From contig JAUNHF010000033.1 in NCBI GenBank assembly GCA_030524065.1, forward strand, positions 1 to 11,059: a stretch of DNA of 11,059 nt, read 5' to 3'. The stretch is from Deinococcus sp. (GTDB lineage: Bacteria; Deinococcota; Deinococci; Deinococcales; Deinococcaceae). How positions within the stretch are numbered: position 1 is the stretch's first letter; each line of letters opens with the position of its first letter. This document shows, in pieces, positions 1 through 5,948 of the stretch. The notes below the pieces were generated by a model that was not told where the DNA came from, searched no databases, and saw only the letters and a list, made by a program, of their open reading frames with translations. A program made the translations under genes and the position numbers.

Positions 1-416
1 GGCGCATTCCGCTGCTGGGCGTGTGCCTGGGCCATCAGGCGCTGGGCGAGGTGCTGGGCGGGCGGGTGGTGCGCGGGCAGCCGGTGCATGGCCGCCCCGA
101 AGCGATGCAGCACGCAGGCACGGGCCTGTGGGCCGGCATTCCGCAGGGCGCCGAGTTCGGGCGCTATCACTCGCTGGTGGTTGAAGGGCTGGATGACGCA
201 CTGATTACGGCCAGAAGCGGCAGTGTGCATGGGAAAGGCGGCGTGGTGCAGGCGCTGGAAGTGCCGGGGCAACCGGCCTGGGCGGTGCAGTTCCACCCCG
301 AAAGCGTGCTGAGTCCGTATGGGAGGGTGCTGCTGGGCAACTGGCTGCGGCTGGCGCAGCGTGCCGCCAAGGGACCAGAGCAGCCCGCCGAGGGCCCAAA
401 AAATGCTGTCTCTTAG
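1..416 (+). CDS. pabA: Aminodeoxychorismate synthase glutamine amidotransferase subunit (PabA/TrpG type), 5'-truncated by the window edge
   Basis: This is the C-terminal part of a class I glutamine amidotransferase, read in frame from base 3. Such subunits release ammonia from glutamine and pass it to a chorismate-using partner (PabB or TrpE). Visible motifs are the nucleophile elbow GVCLGHQ, with the catalytic Cys at 24-26, and the FHPES motif, with the His and Glu of the triad at about 294-302. Between them is a YHSL segment typical of this family. The N-terminal third lies outside the window. The stop at 414-416 overlaps the start of the next gene, a PabC-like lyase. That pairing favours a role in p-aminobenzoate (folate) synthesis over tryptophan synthesis, although TrpG and PabA cannot be separated from this fragment alone and one protein may serve both pathways. 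The last 20 or so residues are a weakly conserved polar tail. Confidence 0.9.
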   Translation, partial: RIPLLGVCLGHQALGEVLGGRVVRGQPVHGRPEAMQHAGTGLWAGIPQGAEFGRYHSLVVEGLDDALITARSGSVHGKGGVVQALEVPGQPAWAVQFHPESVLSPYGRVLLGNWLRLAQRAAKGPEQPAEGPKNAVS

Positions 417-1119
417 CCCGCTGCCCGCTGCCCTCAGTGCGCCTGCCGCGCTGCACGGCGCTTCCGCCTTTACCACCATCCGCACCCGCCGGGGCCAGCC
501 GCTGCTGTGGCCCGAGCACTTGGCGCGGCTCTCGGCAACGGCGGCGCTGCTGGGCTTGCCTGTCCCGCGTGGGACTGAGCCGCCCAAGCTAGAGCCGCTG
601 GCGTGGGGTCTGCTGCGGCTCACGCTGACGGCGGACGGGCTGTACTGGAGCCACGCCGCGCTAGACGCTGGCCCCAAACCCCGAGCGGGCGTGAGCGTGG
701 CGCTGACCTCCTGGCAAGTCCACCCGCAACTGGCCGCGCACAAGACCGGCAACTACCTGCCCTACCGCCTGGCCGCCGCCAAAGCAAAGGCCGCAGGCGC
801 CTTTGAGGGCTGGTTGCGGCTGGCAGATACGCTCGCAGACGGCAGCCGCACCGCCCCACTGCTGGAGCTGGGCGGCGAGCTGGTGGTGCCGGCGGGTGGC
901 CTGCCCAGCGTGACACGGGCGCACCATCTGGCCGGCAAAAAGTTCAGCGAGCGGCCTGTGGCCCTGGCCGAGCTGCCCCACCTCACCCGCGCCTGGATTT
1001 GCGGCAGCGGGGTGGGCGTCGTACCCGTGCGTGAGCTGTGGCTGGAGGATGGGAAGCGGGTGGAACTAGAGGCGCAGTGGCCGGCAGAGGTGGATGGGGT
1101 GACGGGGTGGCCGGAGTGA
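403..1119 (+). CDS. pabC: Aminodeoxychorismate lyase-like class IV aminotransferase (PabC)
   Basis: This 238-residue PLP enzyme is expected to convert 4-amino-4-deoxychorismate to p-aminobenzoate and pyruvate. The N-terminus shows the family pattern LHGASAFTTIR followed by a HLARL segment (about 17-43). The probable PLP lysine is K114 in HKTGNYL. The cofactor-phosphate region is LPSVTR (167-172). The motif that is usually E-x-x-S-N is here DGSRTAP (146-152), a departure from the Escherichia coli type. I chose ATG 403 because the family N-terminus begins there. The frame is open upstream to 319, but that stretch lies inside pabA. The start overlaps the pabA stop by 14 bases, with a weak GAGGG upstream, so coupling to pabA is likely. 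The enzyme could have another class IV activity, but the neighbour supports PabC. Confidence 0.85.
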   Translation: MLSLSPLPAALSAPAALHGASAFTTIRTRRGQPLLWPEHLARLSATAALLGLPVPRGTEPPKLEPLAWGLLRLTLTADGLYWSHAALDAGPKPRAGVSVALTSWQVHPQLAAHKTGNYLPYRLAAAKAKAAGAFEGWLRLADTLADGSRTAPLLELGGELVVPAGGLPSVTRAHHLAGKKFSERPVALAELPHLTRAWICGSGVGVVPVRELWLEDGKRVELEAQWPAEVDGVTGWPE

Positions 1120-1229
1120 GAGGATGCCCTTTAAGATGATCCGCACATACAAGACTTCTGGAGATTGAGATATGTCTCACTCATGCCGAATCATAAGAGT
1201 GTGACCCCATCATCTGACATCTCACCGAA
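1120..1229. other. AT-richer gap between convergent genes, with a short imperfect direct repeat
   Basis: This 110-base gap separates the ends of pabC (+) and the minus-strand orphan gene. It is visibly richer in A+T than the surrounding coding DNA. It holds the palindrome GAGATATGTCTC (1167-1178) and two copies of a motif: TCTCAC, five bases, CCGAATCA (1175-1193), and TCTCA joined directly to CCGAATCA (1220-1232). The second copy includes the stop codon of the minus-strand gene. I see no GC-rich hairpin followed by a T-run on either strand, so there is no classical intrinsic terminator here. Confidence 0.5.
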
Positions 1230-1943
1230 TCAGGTTCTTCCTGCCGGGCCTAAGTCCTCGGTGGGCTGCTTATGGTCGGCCCCGGTATCCGGCGCCCTGT
1301 CGAATCGGTTTTCCCAGTCAAACCAGTAGGGCGGGGTCCAGCGGGTGTCCCGTCCCGGCATCGGGCGCGCCTGCCGAATGGCGTCAAGGGCGTCAGATTC
1401 TGACATGGGCGCCAGCTCCACGCTGAAGCGGGCCGGGGTCGCGCCGATCTCGTGCAGGTAGCTGACCAGCTCCCCCACGGCCCCCAGATGACCCACACAC
1501 AGCGCCGAGAAGCGGCCCGGCGCGACCTGCTGAAACGGGGTCGCGGCCCACACCGGCAGCTTGGGCCAGGTCTTGCGCCGCCGGGGTGTCTCGTCCACCC
1601 TGACCACGCCCAGCAGGGCCAGCGGCAGGGGAATGACTGAGGCGCCGGAAGGGTCCAGGCGCCAAGGCATATCGGCGGCCCGCAACTGGGCCACGCTCAG
1701 GGCGGCGTCCAGATGGTGCGGCCCCGGCTCCCGCGTGGCGGTGGCTTCCCAGGCCAATTCAGCCGTGACCATCAGCGGCGCCTTGGGCAGCACCCAGTAA
1801 TCGGCCCAGACGGCATGCGCTCCGGCGTCCCGTGGCCCGTTTGGATGGGCGGCCACGGGGAGTGGGTACAGGTTCGGCCAGTCCTCCCCTGGCCGGGTAT
1901 AGGTCATTGGGTCCACCAGTTCCAGCGGGGCGCGGTCGGTCAT
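1230..1943 (-). CDS. Orphan protein of unknown function, possibly Csf3/Cas5-like RAMP-related
   Basis: The product has 237 residues, with no signal peptide or membrane segment. I do not recognise it with certainty. The pattern from about residue 54 onward recalls type IV CRISPR Csf3/Cas5-like RAMP proteins as I remember them. It has an early beta strand, PLMVTAELAW, then HHLDAALS, a basic-aromatic RRRKTWPK segment, a VGELVSYLHEIG helix where the family normally precedes a glycine-rich loop, and an ARPMP..RWTPPYW segment near the C-terminus. The glycine-rich loop is not evident here, and no CRISPR array or other cas gene is nearby. Start ATG 1943 is supported by TACACT at 1951-1956, seven bases upstream, which fits a leaderless transcript. 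The gene lies 62 bases after uvsE on the same strand, so it might also receive read-through. Codon use resembles its neighbours, so it is probably a real, expressed gene. The family call is an inference only. Confidence 0.75.
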   Translation of the reverse strand: MTDRAPLELVDPMTYTRPGEDWPNLYPLPVAAHPNGPRDAGAHAVWADYWVLPKAPLMVTAELAWEATATREPGPHHLDAALSVAQLRAADMPWRLDPSGASVIPLPLALLGVVRVDETPRRRKTWPKLPVWAATPFQQVAPGRFSALCVGHLGAVGELVSYLHEIGATPARFSVELAPMSESDALDAIRQARPMPGRDTRWTPPYWFDWENRFDRAPDTGADHKQPTEDLGPAGRT

Positions 1944-1950
1944 GCCGGGC

Positions 1951-1956
1951 AGTGTA
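1951..1956 (-). promoter_or_regulatory. -10 box TACACT for a leaderless transcript of the orphan gene
   Basis: TACACT on the minus strand ends seven bases before ATG 1943. That is about the distance from a -10 hexamer to a start site on or next to the A of the start codon. No Shine-Dalgarno sequence is visible in between (GCCCGGC). No good -35 box is found at 16-18 bases. The surrounding AT-richness suits promoter melting. Confidence 0.5.
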
Positions 1957-2005
1957 GCGCGGCAAAATTATTTGCTCATTTCCAGGCACTTCGCAGTTTA
2001 TTCAG

Positions 2006-2923
2006 TCATCCCACTTCCCCATTCATCAGCGCCGCCACTGCTTCTTCTTTCCCTTTGGCCTCTACCTCAATCCAGGGCACGTCCGCGTAGCTGCTGGGCA
2101 CATCGGCAATCAGCCACGAGTGGCGGCGGTCATGCGGGCCGTCTATGCCGTTGCTCAGGTGCACCAGCTGCCACCTTGGCGGCTGCCAGGTGTCCCGCGC
2201 CCGCAAGACCCACTCGCGCAGGCTGGGGTGTTCATAGTCGGGCAAGCGCTCATGCACGACCTGATGGTGGGCGTCAAACACAAACGGCGTGCCGGTGGCC
2301 TCACAGACCGGCAGCAGGTCGGCGGCCCCGAAGGCGCGCTCATCATTTTCCAGGCCCAGGCGCAGGCGGATAGCGTCCGGCAAGTCGGGAATCAGGGCCG
2401 CCAGCTCGGCTCCGCGTCCGCCCTTGCCGCCATGCAGCAGCAGCAGGTTCCAGGGGCTGCGCTCCAGACCCAGCGCGTCCATCACGCGGGCATGCACACT
2501 CAGGGCGTGCAGGCTGCTTTCGCGCACCTCGGGCCGCTCACTGTTCAGCACGATGAACTGCTCCGGGTGCATCAGCGTGCGGATACCCGCCGCCGTGAAC
2601 GCCGCGCCCGCCGCACGCAGCTGCACAGCCAGCTCAGCAAAGACTTCACCGGAAATCTGGTCCTCGGTGCCTTCATGCCGCAGGTCCAGCATGGGAAAGA
2701 GGCTGCTGCTCAGCCGGTACAGCCGAATGCCCCGCTCGGCGCAAAACTCGGCGGCCACCCCCAGGCGGTGAATATTACTGCCGTAGATGTCGCGCAGCTT
2801 TTCGCGCTTCTCAGCGTCCGTCAGGGCCAGGTAGCGGGTGCGGGTAATGGTCCGGAAACGCACCTCCGGGCCGGCGGTCAGGCAGACCAGGCCGTAGGCG
2901 GGAGCAGGCGGGGAAACGGTCAC
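2006..2923 (-). CDS. uvsE: UV damage endonuclease UvsE (UVDE family)
   Basis: This 305-residue TIM-barrel, metal-dependent endonuclease nicks DNA 5' to UV photoproducts and starts light-independent excision repair, acting on the nucleoid. Family signatures run the full length: YGLVCLT near the N-terminus, then MHPEQF (118-123), LLLHGG (161-166), LGLENDER (189-196), VFDAHHQ (215-221), LVHLSNG (253-259), HDRRHSW (264-270) and [10 protein letters not shown] (286-295). By comparison with the Thermus enzyme as I recall it, likely metal ligands are H119, H164, E192, D217, H220, H255, H268 and E288. Two positions differ from that enzyme: QF instead of QY, and a leucine (L253) where the modified lysine would fall. 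The start is GTG 2923. Upstream, TAAGGTGGGAAG could be either a Shine-Dalgarno or a -10 box plus leaderless start. The gene is divergent from the mrp operon and precedes the orphan gene. Confidence 0.93.
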   Translation of the reverse strand: MTVSPPAPAYGLVCLTAGPEVRFRTITRTRYLALTDAEKREKLRDIYGSNIHRLGVAAEFCAERGIRLYRLSSSLFPMLDLRHEGTEDQISGEVFAELAVQLRAAGAAFTAAGIRTLMHPEQFIVLNSERPEVRESSLHALSVHARVMDALGLERSPWNLLLLHGGKGGRGAELAALIPDLPDAIRLRLGLENDERAFGAADLLPVCEATGTPFVFDAHHQVVHERLPDYEHPSLREWVLRARDTWQPPRWQLVHLSNGIDGPHDRRHSWLIADVPSSYADVPWIEVEAKGKEEAVAALMNGEVG

Positions 2924-2929
2924 CTTCCC

Positions 2930-2935
2930 ACCTTA
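2930..2935 (-). promoter_or_regulatory. Possible -10 box TAAGGT directly upstream of uvsE
   Basis: TAAGGT lies six bases before GTG 2923 on the minus strand, the exact spacing expected if transcription starts at the first base of the start codon. The same bases include AAGGTGG, which could act as a Shine-Dalgarno at a tight four-base spacing. The two readings therefore compete. No convincing -35 box is seen. Confidence 0.35.
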
Positions 2936-3041
2936 GCCCACCGCGCCCAGCGCTGCTGTGTCCGGCGCTTGTGCAGCCTGCGCCCCTGCCGCCCGCCTCT
3001 GCCTACAGGGCAGCGGCGCCGTATGAATGGACCGTGGAGCA

Positions 3042-3063
3042 CTGCGGCTTCGGAAGGCCGCAG
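3042..3063. repeat. Inverted repeat (7-bp perfect stem)
   Basis: CTGCGGC at 3042-3048 pairs with GCCGCAG at 3057-3063. The inner TT/AA can extend the stem across a bulged G, leaving a CGG loop. No T-run follows on either strand, so it is not a typical intrinsic terminator. It sits just before TACACT (3073-3078), a possible plus-strand -10 box, and inside the upstream DNA of uvsE. Some such stems are expected by chance at this G+C content. Confidence 0.45.
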
Positions 3064-3125
3064 CACGCTTGATACACTGGACTCTCGGTTGGGGCCGGCC
3101 CTGCGGAGCCGGTGCCCGAGGCAAG

Positions 3126-3154
3126 GCCGCTGCCCAAGCAGCAGCGGCTGGGCA
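3126..3154. repeat. Two overlapping, mutually exclusive inverted repeats
   Basis: GCCGCTGC (3126-3133) pairs perfectly with GCAGCGGC (3141-3148) around a seven-base loop. The alternative pairing is TGCCCA (3131-3136) with TGGGCA (3149-3154). The two stems share bases and cannot coexist. A third stem follows, GCATCAC (3152-3158) with GTGGTGC (3165-3171), containing one G-T pair and enclosing a G-run. They matter only if transcription begins upstream of them. Confidence 0.4.
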
Positions 3155-3286
3155 TCACGGGGGGGTGGTGCAGGTGTTGTTGCGGGCCGCCGGGCCACCT
3201 TATGCGTCCGGGGACCGGGACAGCTTCCCTGCCGGGCGCCGGCCCCAGCGGGCCACCCGCAAAATACCGCGCCGCCCGGACTGCTC

Positions 3287-3292
3287 TAGTAT
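3287..3292 (+). promoter_or_regulatory. Possible -10 box TAGTAT for the mrp operon
   Basis: TAGTAT is the best TANNNT hexamer in the right half of the intergenic region. A start site about seven bases downstream (near 3299) would place the branched inverted-repeat element at 3317-3367 close to the 5' end of the mRNA and give a leader of roughly 190 bases. No -35 match to TTGACA is seen at 16-18 bases upstream. TACACT at 3073-3078 is an alternative that would give a leader of about 400 bases. Confidence 0.3.
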
Positions 3293-3316
3293 CGGTGCAG
3301 CAACGACATTGCATCT

Positions 3317-3396
3317 GGAAGCCGGCCCCGCCTGGGCGACCGCCCGGTGACAGGCCACCCGGCTTCCCACTCTTCACTTTGTCACCTGTCAGGAGG
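3317..3396 (+). promoter_or_regulatory. Putative structured mRNA leader of the mrp operon (three-way junction with alternative pairings)
   Basis: GGAAGCCGG (3317-3325) pairs with CCGGCTTCC (3359-3367), nine perfect base pairs. Inside are two small hairpins packed without spacers: GGGC (3334-3337) with GCCC (3342-3345), and GGTG (3346-3349) with CACC (3356-3359). The last C is shared, which trims the outer stem to eight pairs. The loop of the second hairpin, ACAGGC, is complementary to CCTGT (3385-3389), so a pseudoknot is possible. If the hairpin opens, TGACAGG (3348-3354) can pair with CCTGTCA (3385-3391), which touches the AGGAGG at 3391-3396, or GGTGAC (3346-3351) with GTCACC (3381-3386). 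Such competing pairings resemble a translational switch. No known riboswitch class is recognised, and at this G+C content part of it could be chance. Confidence 0.3.
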
Positions 3397-3399
3397 GCC

Positions 3400-3492
3400 A
3401 TGACCATATCCGCCATTTTCACCTTGCCGCCGTCGCCCCCCGGCCTTGCCACTGCCGGGCCGCGCAGAGCCGCCGAAAGGAGCCGCGCTTGA
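3400..3492 (+). CDS. Possible 30-codon leader ORF upstream of mrpA
   Basis: ATG 3400 follows an AGGAGG (3391-3396) with a short three-base gap. It opens a 30-codon frame, MTISAIFTLPPSPPGLATAG plus ten further residues ending in an Arg-rich stretch. Its TGA stop (3490-3492) overlaps the TTG start of mrpA (3489-3491) as TTGA. This is the same kind of overlap seen within the operon and would allow translational coupling. The peptide has two Pro pairs (PPSPP), which can slow ribosomes. Against it: the Shine-Dalgarno spacing is tight, the frame is open well upstream of the ATG so openness proves little, and the peptide resembles nothing I know. It may be a regulatory leader peptide or simply not translated. 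Confidence 0.35.
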   Translation: MTISAIFTLPPSPPGLATAGPRRAAERSRA

Positions 3493-5948
3493 TTCTCGCT
3501 GTCTTCTTCCCATTTCTGATGTCTGCCGTGGTCGCTTGGGCTGGGCTAAAGCTGGGCCGCCGCACCGGCTACCTGGCCGCACTGAGCTTCGTGCCGGCGC
3601 TGCTGCTGGCTTTGCCCCTGTCGGGCATGCCCGCCGCCGAGCCCCTGCGCGAAAGCCTGGCCTGGGTGCCCACCCTGGGCTTGGAACTGGGGTTCCGGGG
3701 CGACGGCTTTTCGCTGCTGTTCGCCGTGCTGATCGGTGTGATCGGCACCCTTGCCAGCCTGTACTCGGTCAGCTACCTGTCCAGCAACGAGCGCTTTGCC
3801 CGCTTTTACTCGTATCTGCTGCTGTTCGGCGGCTCCATGCTGGGGCTGGTGCTGTCCGACAACCTGATCGGGCTGTTCGGCTTTTGGGAACTGACCTCTA
3901 TCACCTCATTCCTGCTGATCGGGCTGTGGCACTTCCGTGCGGCGGCCCGTGACGGCGCCATCAAGGCGTTTCTGGTATCGGCCCTGGGCGGGCTGGCCCT
4001 GCTGGCCGCCGTCGCCATCATCGGCACGGCGGGGGGCAGCTTTTATCTTTCGGAGATTGACCTCGCTGCCCTGCAAGCCTCGCCGCTCTTTATCCCGGCC
4101 ATGCTGCTCACCCTGCTGGCGGCCTTTACCAAGTCGGCGCAGCTGCCGTTTCACCTGTGGCTGCCCACCGCGATGGAAGCGCCCACGCCGGTCAGCGCCT
4201 TTTTGCACTCGGCCACCATGGTCAAAGCGGGCGTGCTGCTGGTTGCCAAATTCGGGCTGCTGTTCGGCGGACATCCGCTGTGGGCCGCCATTATCGTGCC
4301 GGTGGGCCTGGCGACCATGACCTGGGGCAGTTACCTTGCCCTGCGCCAGACCGACCTCAAGGCGCTGCTGGCCTTTTCCACCATCTCGCAGCTGGGCCTG
4401 CTGATGAGCCTGTACGGCCTGGCCGACCCCGAGGGCCGCTTTGCCGGCACCGCGCACCTGCTGAACCACGCTGCGTTCAAGGCCGCGCTGTTTTTCGTGG
4501 TGGGCATCATTGACCACGAAACCGGCACCCGCGAGATTCCCCAGCTGGGCGGCCTGCGCCGGGTATTCCCGATCACCTTCGTGCTGGCTGTGCTGGCCGC
4601 GCTGAGCATGGCCGGTATCCCCCCACTGGGCGGCTTTATTTCCAAGGAGCTGTTCTTTGAAGCGATGATTCACCAGGGCCTGCCGTTCATTCTGGTGGCG
4701 GTGGTGGGCAGCGCCCTGACCATCGCCTACACGGCCCGCTTTATGTCGGTGTGGTTCGGTGAACTGCGCCACCCCGGCAACAAGCGCCCCGAGCGCCCCA
4801 GCGACGCCATCTTGGCTCCGGTGGCTGCGCTGGTGGTCGCGGCCACGCTGTTCGGGGTGCTGCCCGGCTCGGTCGAGTGGCTGACCCACCTGACCGCCAG
4901 CTTTTTCGCCCTGGGCGACGATCACCCGCACTTGGCGCTGTGGCACGGCGTGACCCCGGCGCTGGTCGCCACGCTGGTCACCTGGGCCATTGCCGCTTTT
5001 GTGTGGTGGCGCCGCGACGAATTCGCTGCCATGCAGCGCCGGCTGACGCCCAGCTGGAATGCCAACACCGCTTACTACGGCCTCAAGGAATGGCTGGACG
5101 TGTTCGCCACAGCGGTGATTTTGCGCACCCAGGGGCTGGCGCTGCCCAGTCAGCTGCGCTTCAGCCTGTTCGCTGCGGGGGGGCTGCTGGCCTACGCGCT
5201 GCTGCGCGCCCCGCAGCCGCTGGGCCTGGAGTGGGACTTCTCGTTTAGCCTGCTGCTGATCTTGGTGCTGCTTCTGGCCGGCGGCGTAGGCGTGGCGCTG
5301 GCCCGCAACCGCATGACCGCCGTGATCCTGATGGGCCTGACCGGCCTGGGCACCGCCGCCGCCTTTTTGTTTTTCCGCGCCCCCGACCTTGCCCTTACGC
5401 AGATGGTGATCGAAACGGTCACGGTGGTGCTGTTCCTGCTGGCCTTCCGTTACCTGCCGGGCATCCGCTCGCTGCCGCGCACGCGCCCGCAGTACTTCAG
5501 CGACATCCTCCTGGCCGTAGCCAGCGGCACAGCCACATTTGTGCTGGTGCTGGCGAGCCAGCCCAGCCTCAAGGAGTCCATCTCGCCGTACTACCTGGCA
5601 AATTCTTATAAGGGCGGCGGCGGCAACAACGTAGTGAACGTGACCCTGGTGGATTTCCGTGGGTTCGATACCCTGGGCGAAATCACCGTGGTGGGCATGG
5701 TGGCGCTGGCCGTCTTGGCCCTGGTGCGCCTGGGCAAGCCGGGCCAGCAGCGCACCGAGCTGGACACCTCTGACCCCACCGCCAACATGTCGCTGATTCC
5801 CACCCGCCAGGAGCGCCAGGAACTGCGCCAGCAGCTGATCCAACAGGGCGTGCTGCCCACCAGCGCCCAGCCGCGCACTTCGGTTCGCCGCCGGGGAGAC
5901 GCGGGCGCCGCGCCGCGCCCGCGGTCGGGCAGCGGGAGGAAATCATGA
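3489..5948 (+). CDS. mrpA: Na+(K+)/H+ antiporter subunit MrpA
   Basis: This is the largest subunit of the multisubunit Mrp antiporter in the inner membrane, related to NuoL of complex I. It has 819 residues, close to the roughly 800 of typical MrpA. From about 70 to 420 lies the proton-translocating antiporter domain, with the key glutamate E134 in GFWELTS, lysine K215 in FTKSAQLPFHLWLP and K246 in SATMVKAG. ISKELFFEA follows near 385. The C-terminal MrpA-specific part has APDLALTQMVIETVTVV (about 630-646) and the NVVNVTLVDFRGFDTLGEIT block (about 713-732). Residues from about 753 form a hydrophilic, Gln/Arg-rich tail. The start is TTG 3489, the first start in frame, with AAGGAG six bases upstream; this rare codon may limit expression of the first gene. 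The stop overlaps mrpB by ATGA. Confidence 0.97.
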   Translation: MILAVFFPFLMSAVVAWAGLKLGRRTGYLAALSFVPALLLALPLSGMPAAEPLRESLAWVPTLGLELGFRGDGFSLLFAVLIGVIGTLASLYSVSYLSSNERFARFYSYLLLFGGSMLGLVLSDNLIGLFGFWELTSITSFLLIGLWHFRAAARDGAIKAFLVSALGGLALLAAVAIIGTAGGSFYLSEIDLAALQASPLFIPAMLLTLLAAFTKSAQLPFHLWLPTAMEAPTPVSAFLHSATMVKAGVLLVAKFGLLFGGHPLWAAIIVPVGLATMTWGSYLALRQTDLKALLAFSTISQLGLLMSLYGLADPEGRFAGTAHLLNHAAFKAALFFVVGIIDHETGTREIPQLGGLRRVFPITFVLAVLAALSMAGIPPLGGFISKELFFEAMIHQGLPFILVAVVGSALTIAYTARFMSVWFGELRHPGNKRPERPSDAILAPVAALVVAATLFGVLPGSVEWLTHLTASFFALGDDHPHLALWHGVTPALVATLVTWAIAAFVWWRRDEFAAMQRRLTPSWNANTAYYGLKEWLDVFATAVILRTQGLALPSQLRFSLFAAGGLLAYALLRAPQPLGLEWDFSFSLLLILVLLLAGGVGVALARNRMTAVILMGLTGLGTAAAFLFFRAPDLALTQMVIETVTVVLFLLAFRYLPGIRSLPRTRPQYFSDILLAVASGTATFVLVLASQPSLKESISPYYLANSYKGGGGNNVVNVTLVDFRGFDTLGEITVVGMVALAVLALVRLGKPGQQRTELDTSDPTANMSLIPTRQERQELRQQLIQQGVLPTSAQPRTSVRRRGDAGAAPRPRSGSGRKS

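Larger units (their letters stand above)
2924..3488. other. 565-base divergent intergenic region between uvsE and mrpA
   Basis: I see no convincing ordinary protein gene here. Open frames exist on both strands, but their translations are low-complexity and rich in Pro, Arg, Gly and Ala, as expected of non-coding high-GC DNA. The left part (2941-3035) has nothing I can name. The middle (3042-3173) is a chain of inverted repeats, including a seven-G run at 3159-3165. The right part (3287-3400) holds a possible -10 box, a possible branched leader RNA and an AGGAGG. The region must supply promoters for both uvsE and the mrp operon. I looked for conserved cores of tmRNA, SRP RNA, RNase P RNA and the TPP, cobalamin and fluoride riboswitches and did not find them. 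Confidence 0.6.

Noticed and set aside
56..77. Possible G-quadruplex (four GGG runs) in pabA
   Set aside because: The last loop is eight bases, outside the usual 1-7 rule. The runs fall in Gly codons of a coding region, so they are explained by codon use.
1230..2923. CRISPR array or further cas genes near the Csf3-like orphan
   Set aside because: No regularly spaced direct repeats were seen, and the neighbours are uvsE and pabC.
3042..3066. CGGAAGG followed by CAGCA, recalling the SRP RNA apical domain
   Set aside because: The conserved asymmetric loop and flanking helix are missing; the bases are explained by a simple hairpin.
2120..3289. Open frame of 389 codons on the plus strand opposite uvsE
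   Set aside because: It is antisense to the well-supported uvsE and then runs into low-complexity Arg/Pro/Gly sequence; it has no family motif.
3346..3396. Resemblance of CCTGTCAGGAGG and nearby CACC to cobalamin riboswitch boxes
   Set aside because: The conserved B12 box and the core with GCCACTG in the right order are absent; the likeness is only local.
3003..3452. Open frame of 149 codons on the minus strand in the uvsE-mrpA gap
   Set aside because: It is composed of Pro, Gly, Arg and Cys without domain features, starts inside the possible mrp leader and has no convincing ribosome site.
3906..5843. Long open frame (645 codons) on the minus strand opposite mrpA
   Set aside because: Its translation is dominated by Gln, His, Gly and Arg, the mirror image of Leu/Ala-rich membrane codons (CTG read as CAG). 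mrpA is unmistakable on the other strand.
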